Source: Candidatus Nitrosocosmicus agrestis
GTDB taxonomy: Archaea > Thermoproteota > Nitrososphaeria > Nitrososphaerales > Nitrososphaeraceae
NCBI RefSeq assembly: GCF_008389435.1
Contig: NZ_VUYS01000017.1
Coordinates: forward strand, 1 to 64,000
Length of the DNA stretch: 64,000 nt
Direction: 5' to 3'
The notes below the pieces were generated by a model. It saw nothing but the letters and a program-made list of their open reading frames with translations, made no database searches and was not told the DNA's origin. Positions 45,120-55,821 of the stretch are shown piece by piece. A program made the translations under genes and the position numbers. Each line of letters starts with the position of its first letter. Positions within the stretch are counted from its first letter, which is position 1.

Positions 45120-47030
45120 TTATCGTATGAGTTTCTTTACCTTTGAAATTTCCAAAAAAAGGTAAATAACTGCAATAATTTCAAACCTACCGATTATCAT
45201 GTTTATTATAAGGATTATTTTTGAACTTATTTCTGTATCAAGGCTTGTTATCCCTGTTGTGAGTCCTGTTGTAGTAAGTGCAGACGTTGATTCAAACATC
45301 GAATCCAGAAAGTCCTTGTGGGAAAACAAGGAAATCAAGAAACCCGAAAAAATAGATACAAAAATAAACAAAATTATGACCAATATGGCCTCGTTAAATG
45401 TCTTTTGTTCCTTGTGAAGTTCCGTCTTTTGCTCCCAACCATGGTAGGTATGATCATAACGGGAAGACACAGAAGAAATTGATCTATTAGTTACGTCTGC
45501 AGAGAACCTTTTTTTGGTTAGCTTTTGGACAATCAAAAGTATCCTTCCAATTTTTATACCACCGGCCGTGGAGAATGCGGTTCCACCTATAAGCATCAAA
45601 ATGATAAGCATGATCTTCCCATCATCAGGGATAGAATCGGTGCTTAAGAATTGAAAACCCGTTGTAGTCGACGCGCTGACAGCATGAAAAATTCCATCCA
45701 TAAAGTGTGCAGAAGGATTGAATACGTATAGTAGATAAGAAAATATTATGACTGCTATAGCGATTATGCCAAAGTATGCATAAATCTCTGGACGCATTTT
45801 TGTAGTGTGCATTTCCTTGCTAAATACCGCATAGTGAAAAGCAAAAGGTAAAGCCGAAATCACCATTCCTGTCATTATTACAAATAATTCCAAGAAATTC
45901 TCTGAAATGAGTGCGGTTGATGAGGGGATAAATCCGCCGCCAGTTACCGCACTTAATGTTATAGAAATATTGTAAATAATATCGTGATTTCCGGAAATGT
46001 AGAGAAGTATCGACAAAGCAGTGGTGTATATGGTAAATATCACTGCAATAGTAAGAATCAGTTGTTTGAGCCTTAGACTGCCGCCGCCTAACATTCCTTT
46101 CATGTGAGCCAACTTTCTTTCAGGGTAAAAGAAAGTGATTACCAAATATACGAAACTAAGCCCTCCTATCCACTGAGTAAACGAGCGGTAAAAATCAAAA
46201 CTTTTGGGCAGGTCTTCAGGGGTGGTGATCATAGACAGTCCAGTCGTGGTAAAGCCAGAGGCACTCTCAAAAAAACTATTTACAAATAAGGTAATTGAAT
46301 CGATATGTTGTCCGAAGGGATTGACATACATATAGGGAATACTGCCAAAAAAACTAAGCAATACAAAACTCGAAACCATCAAGATAGATGCCTGTCTTAG
46401 ATTCATTGGCGTTTTTTCACCGTATGAATTGAGGACAAAGCCCGTAAGTGACATTGTTGTTATTCCAAGAAACATCCCTGTTGCCGAAATTACCTCACCA
46501 AGGAATGTGGCAAGCATTGCTGGTGCGATAAAAAGTATTCCTGCGAATTGCAAAATAAATCCAAGATTACCCCAAATAGGTTTATAACGTTCGCGAATTA
46601 CCACCCTGTAACTGCGAAACTGACGCTCAAGGACAGAGGTGCGAATTACATTTGCAAGACCCTCCTGCGTCACAACGCCTAAAATATGTATATTGTCTGT
46701 AACTGGAATCCTTTTGATTAGATTTAACCTCATTAGCTCTAAAGCTTGTCTAACGTTAGCCTTGGCTGATATGGTTATTAGAGGTGAGCTCATGATATTT
46801 TTAATAGGTACCTGATCAGAATCCTCTCCACGCATGACGATTTTGTCCAGAATATCGCTGTCAGTAATAATCCCTACAAACTGCTCATGTTTGTTTTTAA
46901 CGATTATAGTTTCTGCCTTTTTTCCATGCATAAATTTTACTGCAGCAGCTGCGTCAGTGTCCTCGTCTAATATTATGAATTGGTGATGCGCATAAGTTAA
47001 TACCGGGCGGTTTAAGGGCTCTGTGACCAT
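45120..47030 (-). CDS. TrkH/KtrB-type potassium transporter fused to an N-terminal CBS pair
   Basis: A 636-residue protein. Residues about 12-135 form two CBS domains (FVGIITDSDILDKIV and ILGVVTQEGLANVI are the ends of each). From about 150 on come the M1-P-M2 repeats of a TrkH channel. Filter loops are seen at 255-264 (ESASGFTTTG), 361-370 (AVTGGGFIPS), about 455 (AVSASTTTG) and about 590 (STSALTTTG). CBS pairs bind adenine nucleotides, so the channel may be gated directly by energy state. Normal TrkH is 450-500 residues and relies on a separate TrkA/KtrA. No RCK protein is found in the window. Confidence 0.9.
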   Translation of the reverse strand: MVTEPLNRPVLTYAHHQFIILDEDTDAAAAVKFMHGKKAETIIVKNKHEQFVGIITDSDILDKIVMRGEDSDQVPIKNIMSSPLITISAKANVRQALELMRLNLIKRIPVTDNIHILGVVTQEGLANVIRTSVLERQFRSYRVVIRERYKPIWGNLGFILQFAGILFIAPAMLATFLGEVISATGMFLGITTMSLTGFVLNSYGEKTPMNLRQASILMVSSFVLLSFFGSIPYMYVNPFGQHIDSITLFVNSFFESASGFTTTGLSMITTPEDLPKSFDFYRSFTQWIGGLSFVYLVITFFYPERKLAHMKGMLGGGSLRLKQLILTIAVIFTIYTTALSILLYISGNHDIIYNISITLSAVTGGGFIPSSTALISENFLELFVIMTGMVISALPFAFHYAVFSKEMHTTKMRPEIYAYFGIIAIAVIIFSYLLYVFNPSAHFMDGIFHAVSASTTTGFQFLSTDSIPDDGKIMLIILMLIGGTAFSTAGGIKIGRILLIVQKLTKKRFSADVTNRSISSVSSRYDHTYHGWEQKTELHKEQKTFNEAILVIILFIFVSIFSGFLISLFSHKDFLDSMFESTSALTTTGLTTGITSLDTEISSKIILIINMIIGRFEIIAVIYLFLEISKVKKLIR

Positions 47031-47324
47031 TATTTATTCAGAATTTAGATAAGTAGGTATTACAAAATCCTTTAAACTTTGCTATACTTTAAACGGAATT
47101 CTTCTAATTATCGTATGATTTTGACGGTGTTTTGTTTATAAAGTACATTTTAGCTGAAGCTTTTTATCTATATGTAATTTCTGCTCACTATAAGGAGAGT
47201 TATCTTACCTCAAGGTAACAAAAGGTATCATGATTTCATATTAATTGATAAAATTAATAAGTTAGATATTAACTGGAAGTTTAAAATTAATTAAAAAAAA
47301 TAATATGATAAAGCCAAAAGTTTG

Positions 47325-47792
47325 CTAAGGTATTGTTATGCTTGCAACTTCAGGAGCATTGGAAGGGGTGTTTGTACCATAGACTCTCTTTATTTCGTCA
47401 TCACCATATACTACTTCTACAGTAAACCCTTTTCCTACTGGAACATCGCTTGAGCTAAATGTAAATGGATAAGATGATGTCTGAAATGCAGGGAAGATTA
47501 GATTGTTGGTTATAACTGGAGAGCGAGATCCATCGATTGATACGTGAATTGTTCCGTACTCATCTAGATTACCGTTATTCGTCACTTCCACTATTATTTT
47601 GAAGGTTTGGCTGCTTTGGGTTCCCTGGGCATAAACATCTTTTAATCCCCAAGACAATGCTACAGTTCCTATGAGTATCACTAAAGAGATTACAAATGAT
47701 GACTTTATCAATTGGTTGACTTGTGATTTATTGTAATGCAAATTGGCCTTTGAACTACAGCGGGTAACATGAAAACAAAGTTTCATTATCAT
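47325..47792 (-). CDS. Secreted beta-rich protein, 155 residues
   Basis: A basic start, then a hydrophobic signal segment (SSFVISLVILIGTVALSWGL, about 32-51) followed by VYAQG, a probable signal-peptidase site. The mature part is a beta-sandwich-like domain: FKIIVEVTNNGNLDEYGTI, then HVSIDGSRSP and FTVEVVYGDDEIKRVYG. No membrane anchor at the C-terminus, so probably released or surface-bound. No named family recognised. An internal ATG nearer the signal segment (not at residue 1) may be the true start. Confidence 0.7.
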   Translation of the reverse strand: MIMKLCFHVTRCSSKANLHYNKSQVNQLIKSSFVISLVILIGTVALSWGLKDVYAQGTQSSQTFKIIVEVTNNGNLDEYGTIHVSIDGSRSPVITNNLIFPAFQTSSYPFTFSSSDVPVGKGFTVEVVYGDDEIKRVYGTNTPSNAPEVASITIP

Positions 47793-49017
<1,225 letters not shown>

Positions 49018-49527
49018 TATTTTGTAGGACTTTTACTTTAATAAAAATTATATTTTATACTTCAAATTTGCAGCTCTATTTTGGTTCGATTACCTAATAC
49101 TGTAAAGATGTTAAACAGGTATTATTTTATTTTTTTATTATTATTATTATTACTGCTAAAAAGCCATGTCTATTAGTATAATCTGACAATTGTAATTGAA
49201 TCAAGAGGAACAGGAAAGGGACGAGGAAATAGGGTGAGTAAAAGCGGGGAGGGAAAGAAAAAAGTTAGAAGAAAAAGTTGCCGACAGTGGAGCAGGATAT
49301 TTACTCGCCAAAAAAGTTAAACATTCTATAAAATGCCCATAAAAAATAATGATTCTTGATGACTTTTGCACAGGAGTTAGGAATCTATTGCAAAATATCA
49401 AAAGGACGAATCTTAACCATAAAGTTTAGGATAGCCTTTATTGTTGTTAACGTATGTATGAATTTTGCACCATAATTGCCTGCTTTGTTGAAAACTTTTT
49501 TATATGTAAATTTGGGAACCTTGATTA
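49018..49527. other. Intergenic region with a polypurine tract
   Basis: Contains an ATT repeat at about 49135-49153, a roughly 80-bp purine-biased stretch at 49202-49285 on the + strand, and a TTTTTTATATGTAAA element at about 49496-49510 that is a good TATA box for the gene at 49528. The purine tract gives a false frame on the minus strand; no gene is called. Confidence 0.5.
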
Positions 49528-50262
49528 ATGCATTCAAGTTTTAAAAATTTAGGTATTCCTCTCCTTGCCTTTATCACTGCTGTATCTATCTTAATAATAT
49601 CATATTCTAATAATTCTTATTCTACTACTGAACCAACAGATGGAAATCAATCATTAAGTTTGGCCATAGACAATCTGACAAATACTAATAATATTTCAAC
49701 CATTTTAAATAATGAGCCTTCCAACATAAATCTTGAATTATCTCCAGAGACAAAGGCACTTTTGAATTCAAGCGTTTTGAATGAAGACTTGGCAAATATG
49801 AATAACCTTACTAACTTTAATAATTCTGGTAGTATGCTGATAAACGATACACAACTATCAGGCACTGAAAAAGTCAAACTCTTGGCAAACTTCTCTTCCA
49901 AGCCATTTGGTCTTGACACAGATTATTATATCAAGGGCAAGCCCTTGATATTGATAAACAATAACCCTTTGACTTATGAATTTGTTAACGATACCAGTGA
50001 TGAAATTACGGTATCTGATATTTTGATATCAATGCGTGCTTCAGTCAAATTGGATAACTCATCTGTGTCAACTTTACCCGTCTACGTCAAAGTATTTGCT
50101 AATCCTGTAAATATAACAAAAAACCCCGACGGATCTGAAACCCTGATTAATAATCCAAGTATGGTTGAAAACATTGAAATTGGTGGTGTGATTTTTTCAG
50201 ACGCCAGTACTACCGTAAGACTTTATCCAAATGGCACAGGAATATTAAACGCCACAAATTAG
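49528..50262 (+). CDS. Secreted Asn/Ser-rich protein, 244 residues
   Basis: The N-terminal hydrophobic segment (LGIPLLAFITAVSILIISYS, about 8-27) is a signal peptide or anchor. The following 80 residues are rich in Asn, Thr, Ser and Leu. The C-terminal half is strand-rich (LILINNNPLTYEFVNDTSDE, IEIGGVIFSDASTTVRLYPN). Several N-x-S/T sites are present. No family recognised. A TATA-like element about 20-30 bp upstream of the ATG suggests a leaderless, monocistronic message. It is one of several surface/secreted proteins in this part of the window. Confidence 0.72.
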   Translation: MHSSFKNLGIPLLAFITAVSILIISYSNNSYSTTEPTDGNQSLSLAIDNLTNTNNISTILNNEPSNINLELSPETKALLNSSVLNEDLANMNNLTNFNNSGSMLINDTQLSGTEKVKLLANFSSKPFGLDTDYYIKGKPLILINNNPLTYEFVNDTSDEITVSDILISMRASVKLDNSSVSTLPVYVKVFANPVNITKNPDGSETLINNPSMVENIEIGGVIFSDASTTVRLYPNGTGILNATN

Positions 50263-50306
50263 CATTATTCTTTGCCTTTTTTTTAAAAAAAATTATTTGC
50301 ATATCA

Positions 50307-50344
50307 TTTATTTTATTTTATTTTATTTTATTTTATTTTATTTA
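50307..50344. repeat. TTTTA pentanucleotide repeat
   Basis: About seven TTTTA/ATTTT units in a row, 45 bp after the stop of the secreted protein. The same unit recurs at 60405-60454. It may double as a T-rich terminator. Confidence 0.85.
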
Positions 50345-50448
50345 AGTGAATCATATTACCTACTAAAATTACATTGATATATGATAGCGAAATTTTATTA
50401 AAGAATCTAATTAGGTAAGATTATTTCAGAATCAGTTTAAACAATCCA

Positions 50449-50460
50449 ATTATATAATAA
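50449..50460 (+). promoter_or_regulatory. TATA box of the small secreted protein gene
   Basis: ATTATATAATAA ends 15 bp before the ATG at 50476, placing the transcript start at or just before the start codon (leaderless). Confidence 0.5.
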
Positions 50461-50475
50461 GTCAATATTTGTTGT

Positions 50476-50763
50476 ATGGATAAGAAAATTAAAATGTCAA
50501 TCCTTTCAATATTTGTTGCAGCAGCATTAGTTGGTTCTATTGTTGCAATCAGCAATATCGACAACAAAGCCTTTGCAGGCGGTGACAACCACCATGACAA
50601 GAAAAAGAAGAAATCAAATGAAGCATTGCAAGATTTAAGTCAAGCAACAGCAACAGGACAAGATTCATCATGTGGTTCTGGTAACGATACAACAGCATCA
50701 TGTAACAACGTTGCCTTCTCATTAAACTTAAATGATGGCAACAACGCATTAGGTCAAGAGTAA
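50476..50763 (+). CDS. Small secreted protein, 95 residues
   Basis: A signal peptide MDKKIKMSILSIFVAAALVG... with a probable cut after NKAFA (residue 34). The mature peptide is short, polar and Gly/Asn/Ser/Asp-rich with a Lys cluster after GGDNHHDKKKKK and two Cys (SSCGSG, ASCNN) that could form a disulfide. It ends LNDGNNALGQE. No family recognised. A strong TATA box and leaderless layout suggest high expression; that is inference. Confidence 0.72.
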   Translation: MDKKIKMSILSIFVAAALVGSIVAISNIDNKAFAGGDNHHDKKKKKSNEALQDLSQATATGQDSSCGSGNDTTASCNNVAFSLNLNDGNNALGQE

Positions 50764-51417
50764 TCTCTTTACCTTTTTTGTATTCCTTTTCGTTATCTGT
50801 TGTTTATTATATATTGTAATTCTCCACTAAAAAAAACAAAAGTATTGTATTATTATTTTGTAGGCATTTATACTTATTTTCTGATTTCTGTTTTTACTTG
50901 TATTTCGAGGTTTCTGTAACAAAATATAAGAACGTTTAAATTAAATAACCTCAAACAAAAAATTTTTATTATTCATGATTTTTGTTTTTTTTTATGTAGA
51001 TAAATGCTTATTAATAAAGATAAATTGTTTAATAAAAATAATTACTTATCTATCACCCCAACCCTCTATGCTGATATGAAATTTTAAGTGTTTTTAAAAA
51101 TATCAATACGGAAAAAATAATGCGTTATAAGGGTTATCCATTAAATTATCATTATGATTCTGTCATAACAGATTAGTTTGAATTTACCAGATAAATGATT
51201 TATATCATTACCTCAATGGTACCTGTGAATGATGATTACAAAGAGGGTCAATTTAAAAAAAAACGACTTGTCACGATTTAATAAAATCAATCACACTATG
51301 TTGATCTTTTATTTAATATTGTTTGATACTTTTAATTTGCTCAAACTCTGTTACTTTATTACAAATAAAAAAAATCATAAAAATTGATTCATTGTTAATT
51401 GTGGTGTACAAATAAAT
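50764..51417. other. Intergenic region upstream of the ABC transporter operon
   Basis: 654 bp without a gene. A short perfect inverted repeat TCTGTCATAACAGA at 51159-51172 (5-bp arms) might be an operator for the operon at 51418, but it is short and 250 bp away. The rest is AT-rich. Confidence 0.4.
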
Positions 51418-52524
51418 TTGGTTAGTCTTAGAATAGAAAATTTATCCAAGAAATACGACAAGAAAACTGCCGCGTTGGATAATCTAAATATTAAGGTGGA
51501 GTCAGGCGAATTTATGGTTTTTCTTGGCCCTTCTGGTTGTGGAAAAACAACTGCACTTCGTTGCATAGCAGGTTTAATATCTCCCACTACAGGATCGATT
51601 TATCTTGGGGACAAAAAAATTAACGATCTTTCACCAAAAGATAGAGATATAGCAATGGTCTTTCAGAATTACGCTTTGTATCCTCATATGACTGTTTTTG
51701 ATAACATGGCCTTCCCGTTGAAAATGCGCAAGTATTCAAAAACAATTATACAAGAAAAGGTAACTAAAATGGCTCAAGTTTTAGGCATAACAGATCTTTT
51801 AGACCGTAAACCTAAAGAACTCAGTGGAGGTCAAATGCAACGCGTTGCTTTGGGAAGGGCCCTAGTACGTGAACCAAAACTGTTTCTCATGGATGAACCA
51901 TTAAGTAACCTTGATGCCAAACTTCGAACTCATATGAGGACTGAAATAAAGAAACTACAAAAAAGTATCAGGATAACAACACTGTATATTACACATGATC
52001 AGGTAGAGGCTATGAGTATGGCAGACAGAATAGTAATAATGAAGTCAGGACATATCCAACAGATAGGAACGCCTCTTGAAGTCTATCACAAACCAAGAAA
52101 TACCTTTGTGGCCCAATTTATTGGAAATCCCCAAATGAACTTGATGCCATGCACTTTTGTTACTAATGATAATCAATCAACTATTATTTCGTTGCACTCC
52201 TCTAACATCCAAATACCTATTTCAAAGTCAGATATTTCGACGAAGGTCCTTTCTGAAAAATTCATCATAGGCGTAAGGCCAAAAGATATTGTAATAATTG
52301 ATAATACTGAAAATTTTGAGGGTATAAAACTAGAATGCACAGTAACATATGTTGAGATACTTGGTGATGAAATTACTCTAGAGGTTGCTGTTGGAACAGC
52401 AGACAACTTGGTAATTAGTTTAAAGAACAATTTGAATCTCTTTAATCAAGGTAATAAATTGCAAATAGGGTTTGAATATTCAAAACTTCATTTTTTTACA
52501 TCGGAAGGATCAAGAATAGAATAA
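51418..52524 (+). CDS. ABC transporter ATP-binding protein, carbohydrate type (MalK/UgpC-like)
   Basis: A 368-residue ATPase. Walker A at 37-45 (GPSGCGKTT), Q-loop (VFQNYALYPHMTV), signature LSGGQ at 135-139, Walker B LFLMDEP at 155-161 and switch His193 (ITHDQVEAM). The C-terminal about 130 residues form the MalK-type TOBE regulatory domain (FIIGVRPKDIVII...). It energises import by the two permeases downstream. TTG start at 51418. It is the first gene of a four-gene operon with a 112-bp gap before the binding protein. Confidence 0.94.
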   Translation: MVSLRIENLSKKYDKKTAALDNLNIKVESGEFMVFLGPSGCGKTTALRCIAGLISPTTGSIYLGDKKINDLSPKDRDIAMVFQNYALYPHMTVFDNMAFPLKMRKYSKTIIQEKVTKMAQVLGITDLLDRKPKELSGGQMQRVALGRALVREPKLFLMDEPLSNLDAKLRTHMRTEIKKLQKSIRITTLYITHDQVEAMSMADRIVIMKSGHIQQIGTPLEVYHKPRNTFVAQFIGNPQMNLMPCTFVTNDNQSTIISLHSSNIQIPISKSDISTKVLSEKFIIGVRPKDIVIIDNTENFEGIKLECTVTYVEILGDEITLEVAVGTADNLVISLKNNLNLFNQGNKLQIGFEYSKLHFFTSEGSRIE

Positions 52525-52572
52525 TTGTATTACTCTAAAGAATGTTCCTTATCTTGAGTTTAATAGTGTAGG

Positions 52573-52606
52573 CAAGACAAGACAAGACAAGACAAGACAA
52601 GACAAG
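52573..52606. repeat. ACAAG pentanucleotide microsatellite
   Basis: About 6.8 units of ACAAG between the ABC ATPase and the binding-protein gene, 31 bp before the ATG. An array so close to a start codon could affect expression if its length varies. Confidence 0.9.
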
Positions 52607-52636
52607 AAAAAAAGGAAATATTATTTCTCTTATTAA

Positions 52637-53995
52637 ATGCATATTACAGCAATATTTAAAAAAGCTGGTGCACCTACTAGGCTAATGAAATTAACCGCTT
52701 CTTTACTTGCCGTGATGGTATCGCTGGTATTTGTATCACTTTACTTTGAAAATAATTTTGAAATCGTATTTGGTCAGCAAATTACGCTAACTGCTATAGT
52801 TGCAGAGCCTAAGGAACGCTGGGATATCTTGTTTGATAAGGCATTAGAAAAACTCAAGGCGAATCATCCTGATATGGACATAAAAATTGATTACCGTGTA
52901 TTACCCTACGATGCTACACGAACTCAAATCCTTACATCCATGTCTGGTAAAACACCTATAGATTTGATCTCCGTGGACCAAATTTGGCTTGGGGAGTTTG
53001 CTGAAGGGGGATTTCTTACGGATCTTACCAATAAAACCAAAGATTGGGGTAGAGCAAACGAATGGTATCCTACAAATTGGGAGGGTGGCAAATATGAAAA
53101 CAAAACATATGGTATCTGGTCTTGGACGGACGTAAGGGCAATATGGTACTGGAAGGATTTGCTTAAAGAGGCCGGAGTAGACCCACAAAACTTGACTTCT
53201 TGGAAGGGGTATATTGAATCTGCTAAAACTTTGAACAATGCCTTAAAAGACATGGGAATTCAAGGTGTTCATTTGGTTGGGGCTGCACATTCACCAGATA
53301 TGTGGTATCCTTATCTTTGGATGTTAGGTGGCGAAATATTAAAACAAAAAGAAGGCCATCCTGAAAAAGGAACGTATTGGTTTCCGGCTTTTAACAGCAC
53401 AGAGGGAGTAAAGGCTTTGGACTTTTTGAAACAGCAAGTTGACGCTGGTATTTCGCCCCAACCTAATCATTTTTGGGGACAGGAGTTTGCCGATAAGAAA
53501 TTTGCTGTAATGCTGGAGGGATCATGGTTGTTAGGAACCTTTCCAAAAGAGCAATGGGGCACCCTTGATCAGAATATAGGTATGCTTCCGGTTTTTCCGA
53601 CGCCGTCAAGTGACGTAAATTCGACCACCATGATGGGTGGATGGTTACTAAGTATCCCACAAACATCTCCTAACAAGGATCTTGCATGGGAACTATTAAC
53701 AATAATGGTTGATCCACAAATCCTTACACCAATGTTACAACAAGAAGGATATTTGCCTACTCAAAAACCAATAGGTGAAGGAGCATATGCTGCTCAACTC
53801 AACTCAACCATTCCATATTACTCTGAATTAGTTTCAATGATTCCAAACGCACACAGCAGGCCAAATATACCCGAGTATCCTCAAATTGCAGAAAATATAA
53901 AACAAGCCATAGATGAGGTATATTATAAAATCAAAGAGCCAAAACAAGCTTTAGATGATGCTGCCAAGAAATCTGCAGAAGTACTTGGTTGGTAA
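52637..53995 (+). CDS. Extracellular solute-binding protein, family 1 (sugar type)
   Basis: A 452-residue protein. A hydrophobic segment (about 20-38) is a signal anchor or signal peptide, followed by QQITLTAIVAEPKERWD. The mature part has the two-lobe binding-protein fold: VDQIWLGEFAEGGFLTDLTN, then GIWSWTDVRAIWYWKDLLKE, and FAVMLEGSWLLGTFPKEQWG, the pattern of trehalose/maltose or glycerol-phosphate binders. Numerous Trp/Tyr are consistent with sugar stacking. No lipobox; in archaea it is likely held by its N-terminal helix. It binds the ligand for the downstream permeases. Confidence 0.93.
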   Translation: MHITAIFKKAGAPTRLMKLTASLLAVMVSLVFVSLYFENNFEIVFGQQITLTAIVAEPKERWDILFDKALEKLKANHPDMDIKIDYRVLPYDATRTQILTSMSGKTPIDLISVDQIWLGEFAEGGFLTDLTNKTKDWGRANEWYPTNWEGGKYENKTYGIWSWTDVRAIWYWKDLLKEAGVDPQNLTSWKGYIESAKTLNNALKDMGIQGVHLVGAAHSPDMWYPYLWMLGGEILKQKEGHPEKGTYWFPAFNSTEGVKALDFLKQQVDAGISPQPNHFWGQEFADKKFAVMLEGSWLLGTFPKEQWGTLDQNIGMLPVFPTPSSDVNSTTMMGGWLLSIPQTSPNKDLAWELLTIMVDPQILTPMLQQEGYLPTQKPIGEGAYAAQLNSTIPYYSELVSMIPNAHSRPNIPEYPQIAENIKQAIDEVYYKIKEPKQALDDAAKKSAEVLGW

Positions 53996-54037
53996 CAGTA
54001 GTAGCAGTAGCAGTAGCAGTAGTAGTAGTTTTAGTAG
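53996..54037. repeat. CAG/TAG trinucleotide repeat after the binding-protein stop
   Basis: Immediately after the TAA, the frame continues as a run of CAG and TAG codons, followed by TTT TAG TAG. It therefore provides several tandem stops in the reading frame of the upstream gene, as the TTA array does at 48241. Confidence 0.85.
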
Positions 54038-54074
54038 CATATTTTTTTAATCCCCAACTCTTTTTTGATAAGAT

Positions 54075-54944
54075 ATGATGACGTTTTCAAAGACTGAACC
54101 ATATCTTTATCTCGTTCCTGCTCTTTCAATCCTTTTTTTATTTTTGTTATTTCCATTTTTTTGGAATGTTTACATTTCTTTACATCAGGTATCGATTACT
54201 TCTATTCTTAAGGAGTGGAGATTTTCCGGAACCGATAATTTCGTTCAAGTCCTAAACGACCCTAACTTTCATACGTCAGTAAAAGTTTCGGCAATTTTTG
54301 TAGGAAGCTCAGTTACATTTCAGTTTCTCATAGGACTTTTAATTTCATCTTTACTTAACCAAAATATAAGAGGTAAACAATTGCTAATAGCCGTGGTGAT
54401 GATCCCATGGATCACTTCTGGTTTGATAGCCGCATTTTCCTTCAAGTTTATTTTTGACAATAGCTTTGGGATAATTAATTATTTTTTTAATTCAATTGGA
54501 CTTCATTCAATTCCGTGGTTATCGGATCCCAACACAGTAATTTGGTCAATTGTAATAGCCAATGTTTGGTACGGAACGCCATTTACTATTTTGTTTTTGA
54601 CGGCTGGTTTGTTATCTGTTAATCCTTCAATTTATGAATCCGCAAAAATAGATGGGGCATCCAAATTAAAGTCCTTTTTTTATCTCACCCTTCCACTGAT
54701 TAAACCTTTCATTTTGTTAGACGTTGTACTTATTACTATATGGTCGATAAACTTTTTTGAAATACCTCTTATTATGACCGGTGGCAATCCGCTATTTGCA
54801 AGTACTCCTGCTTCACTTTACATGTACAGACAAGCTTTTGAATTTGGACTTTTATCTAAAGGATCAGCGGCTGGGATTTTACTATTAATGATTAACATCA
54901 TGGTTGCAATAATTTACATAGTAGCTTTGAAAAAACGGGGTTAA
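54075..54944 (+). CDS. ABC sugar transporter permease (MalF/UgpA-like)
   Basis: A 289-residue permease with six predicted helices. The EAA loop that docks on the ATPase is ESAKIDGASKLKSFFYLTLPLIKP (about 190-213). ATG at 54075 (a second ATG at 54078). It is followed by the second permease after 4 bp, and the two would form the heterodimeric channel. Smaller than E. coli MalF because it lacks the large periplasmic domain, like most binding-protein-dependent sugar permeases. Confidence 0.93.
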   Translation: MMTFSKTEPYLYLVPALSILFLFLLFPFFWNVYISLHQVSITSILKEWRFSGTDNFVQVLNDPNFHTSVKVSAIFVGSSVTFQFLIGLLISSLLNQNIRGKQLLIAVVMIPWITSGLIAAFSFKFIFDNSFGIINYFFNSIGLHSIPWLSDPNTVIWSIVIANVWYGTPFTILFLTAGLLSVNPSIYESAKIDGASKLKSFFYLTLPLIKPFILLDVVLITIWSINFFEIPLIMTGGNPLFASTPASLYMYRQAFEFGLLSKGSAAGILLLMINIMVAIIYIVALKKRG

Positions 54945-54948
54945 ATTT

Positions 54949-55794
54949 ATGCCAGTAAGTACGAATCGAATTGACAAGATTGAAAAATCAATTATTTACA
55001 TTGTTTTGTTTGTGTTCATAGGGCTAACAATGTTTCCTTTGATATGGGTTTTTACAACATCTCTAAAGCCAAACGATGAATCAATGAGTTTTCCACCAAA
55101 ATTGATTCCTGAAAAAGTTACACTTGAGAATTACTTTTTTGTTATGACAAATTCTACCATAGTTAAGAGTTTGTACAATAGTTTGATTGTTAGTGTAGGT
55201 AGTATGATTCTTAATGTGTCTATATGTGCTCTTGCCGGGTATGGGTTGGCGAGGTTTGAATTTAGGGCAAAAAGTATTTTGCTTTATGTTATACTGGCAC
55301 TTTTTACCATACCTATAATCGTTAACATAATACCGCTTTATAGCATTTTAGCAAATCTAAATATGTTAAACTCTTTGCTTTCTTTAATTCTGACTTTTCA
55401 AATACTTATAATTCCTCTAAATGTGGTTTTGTTAAAGAACTACTTTGAAACCATTCCAAAGGAGGTAGAGGAATCCGCATTAATAGATGGATGTTCAAAG
55501 TTTGGTGTGCTACGAAGGATTATTATCCCACTTTCATTGCCTGGATTAGCCGTTGCAGCAATTTTTTCATTCATATTTTCCTGGAACGAATTTGTTTTAC
55601 CCATTGTTTTGGCCAATTCACCAGATTCTACCTTATTCCAAGTAGCACTATATCAGTTCATCTCAATTTATAGAATAGAATGGGGATATCTTTCGGCTGG
55701 AATTGTCGTCGCCCTCGTACCTGTTATCATTTTGATAATTGCGTTTCAACGCCAGATGATAAAGGGGTTCACACTTGGGTCTTTAAGAGGTTGA
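54949..55794 (+). CDS. ABC sugar transporter permease (MalG/UgpE-like)
   Basis: A 281-residue six-helix permease. The EAA loop is ESALIDGCSKFGVLRRIIIPL (about 174-194) and a FSFIFSWNEFVLPIVL segment near 207-222 is typical of MalG-type proteins. ATG 4 bp after the first permease, so translation is coupled. It completes the importer: ATPase, binding protein, two permeases. A T-rich tract follows the stop. Confidence 0.93.
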   Translation: MPVSTNRIDKIEKSIIYIVLFVFIGLTMFPLIWVFTTSLKPNDESMSFPPKLIPEKVTLENYFFVMTNSTIVKSLYNSLIVSVGSMILNVSICALAGYGLARFEFRAKSILLYVILALFTIPIIVNIIPLYSILANLNMLNSLLSLILTFQILIIPLNVVLLKNYFETIPKEVEESALIDGCSKFGVLRRIIIPLSLPGLAVAAIFSFIFSWNEFVLPIVLANSPDSTLFQVALYQFISIYRIEWGYLSAGIVVALVPVIILIIAFQRQMIKGFTLGSLRG

Positions 55795-55796
55795 GT

Positions 55797-55821
55797 GTTT
55801 TTTTATTTTTTTATTTTTTTT
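55797..55821 (+). terminator. T-rich terminator of the ABC operon
   Basis: Three successive T runs separated by single As directly after the last permease stop, a typical archaeal termination signal. Confidence 0.5.

Noticed and set aside
49201-49401. 66-codon Ser/Phe-rich frame on the minus strand
   Set aside because: Produced by the purine tract; no family or start context.
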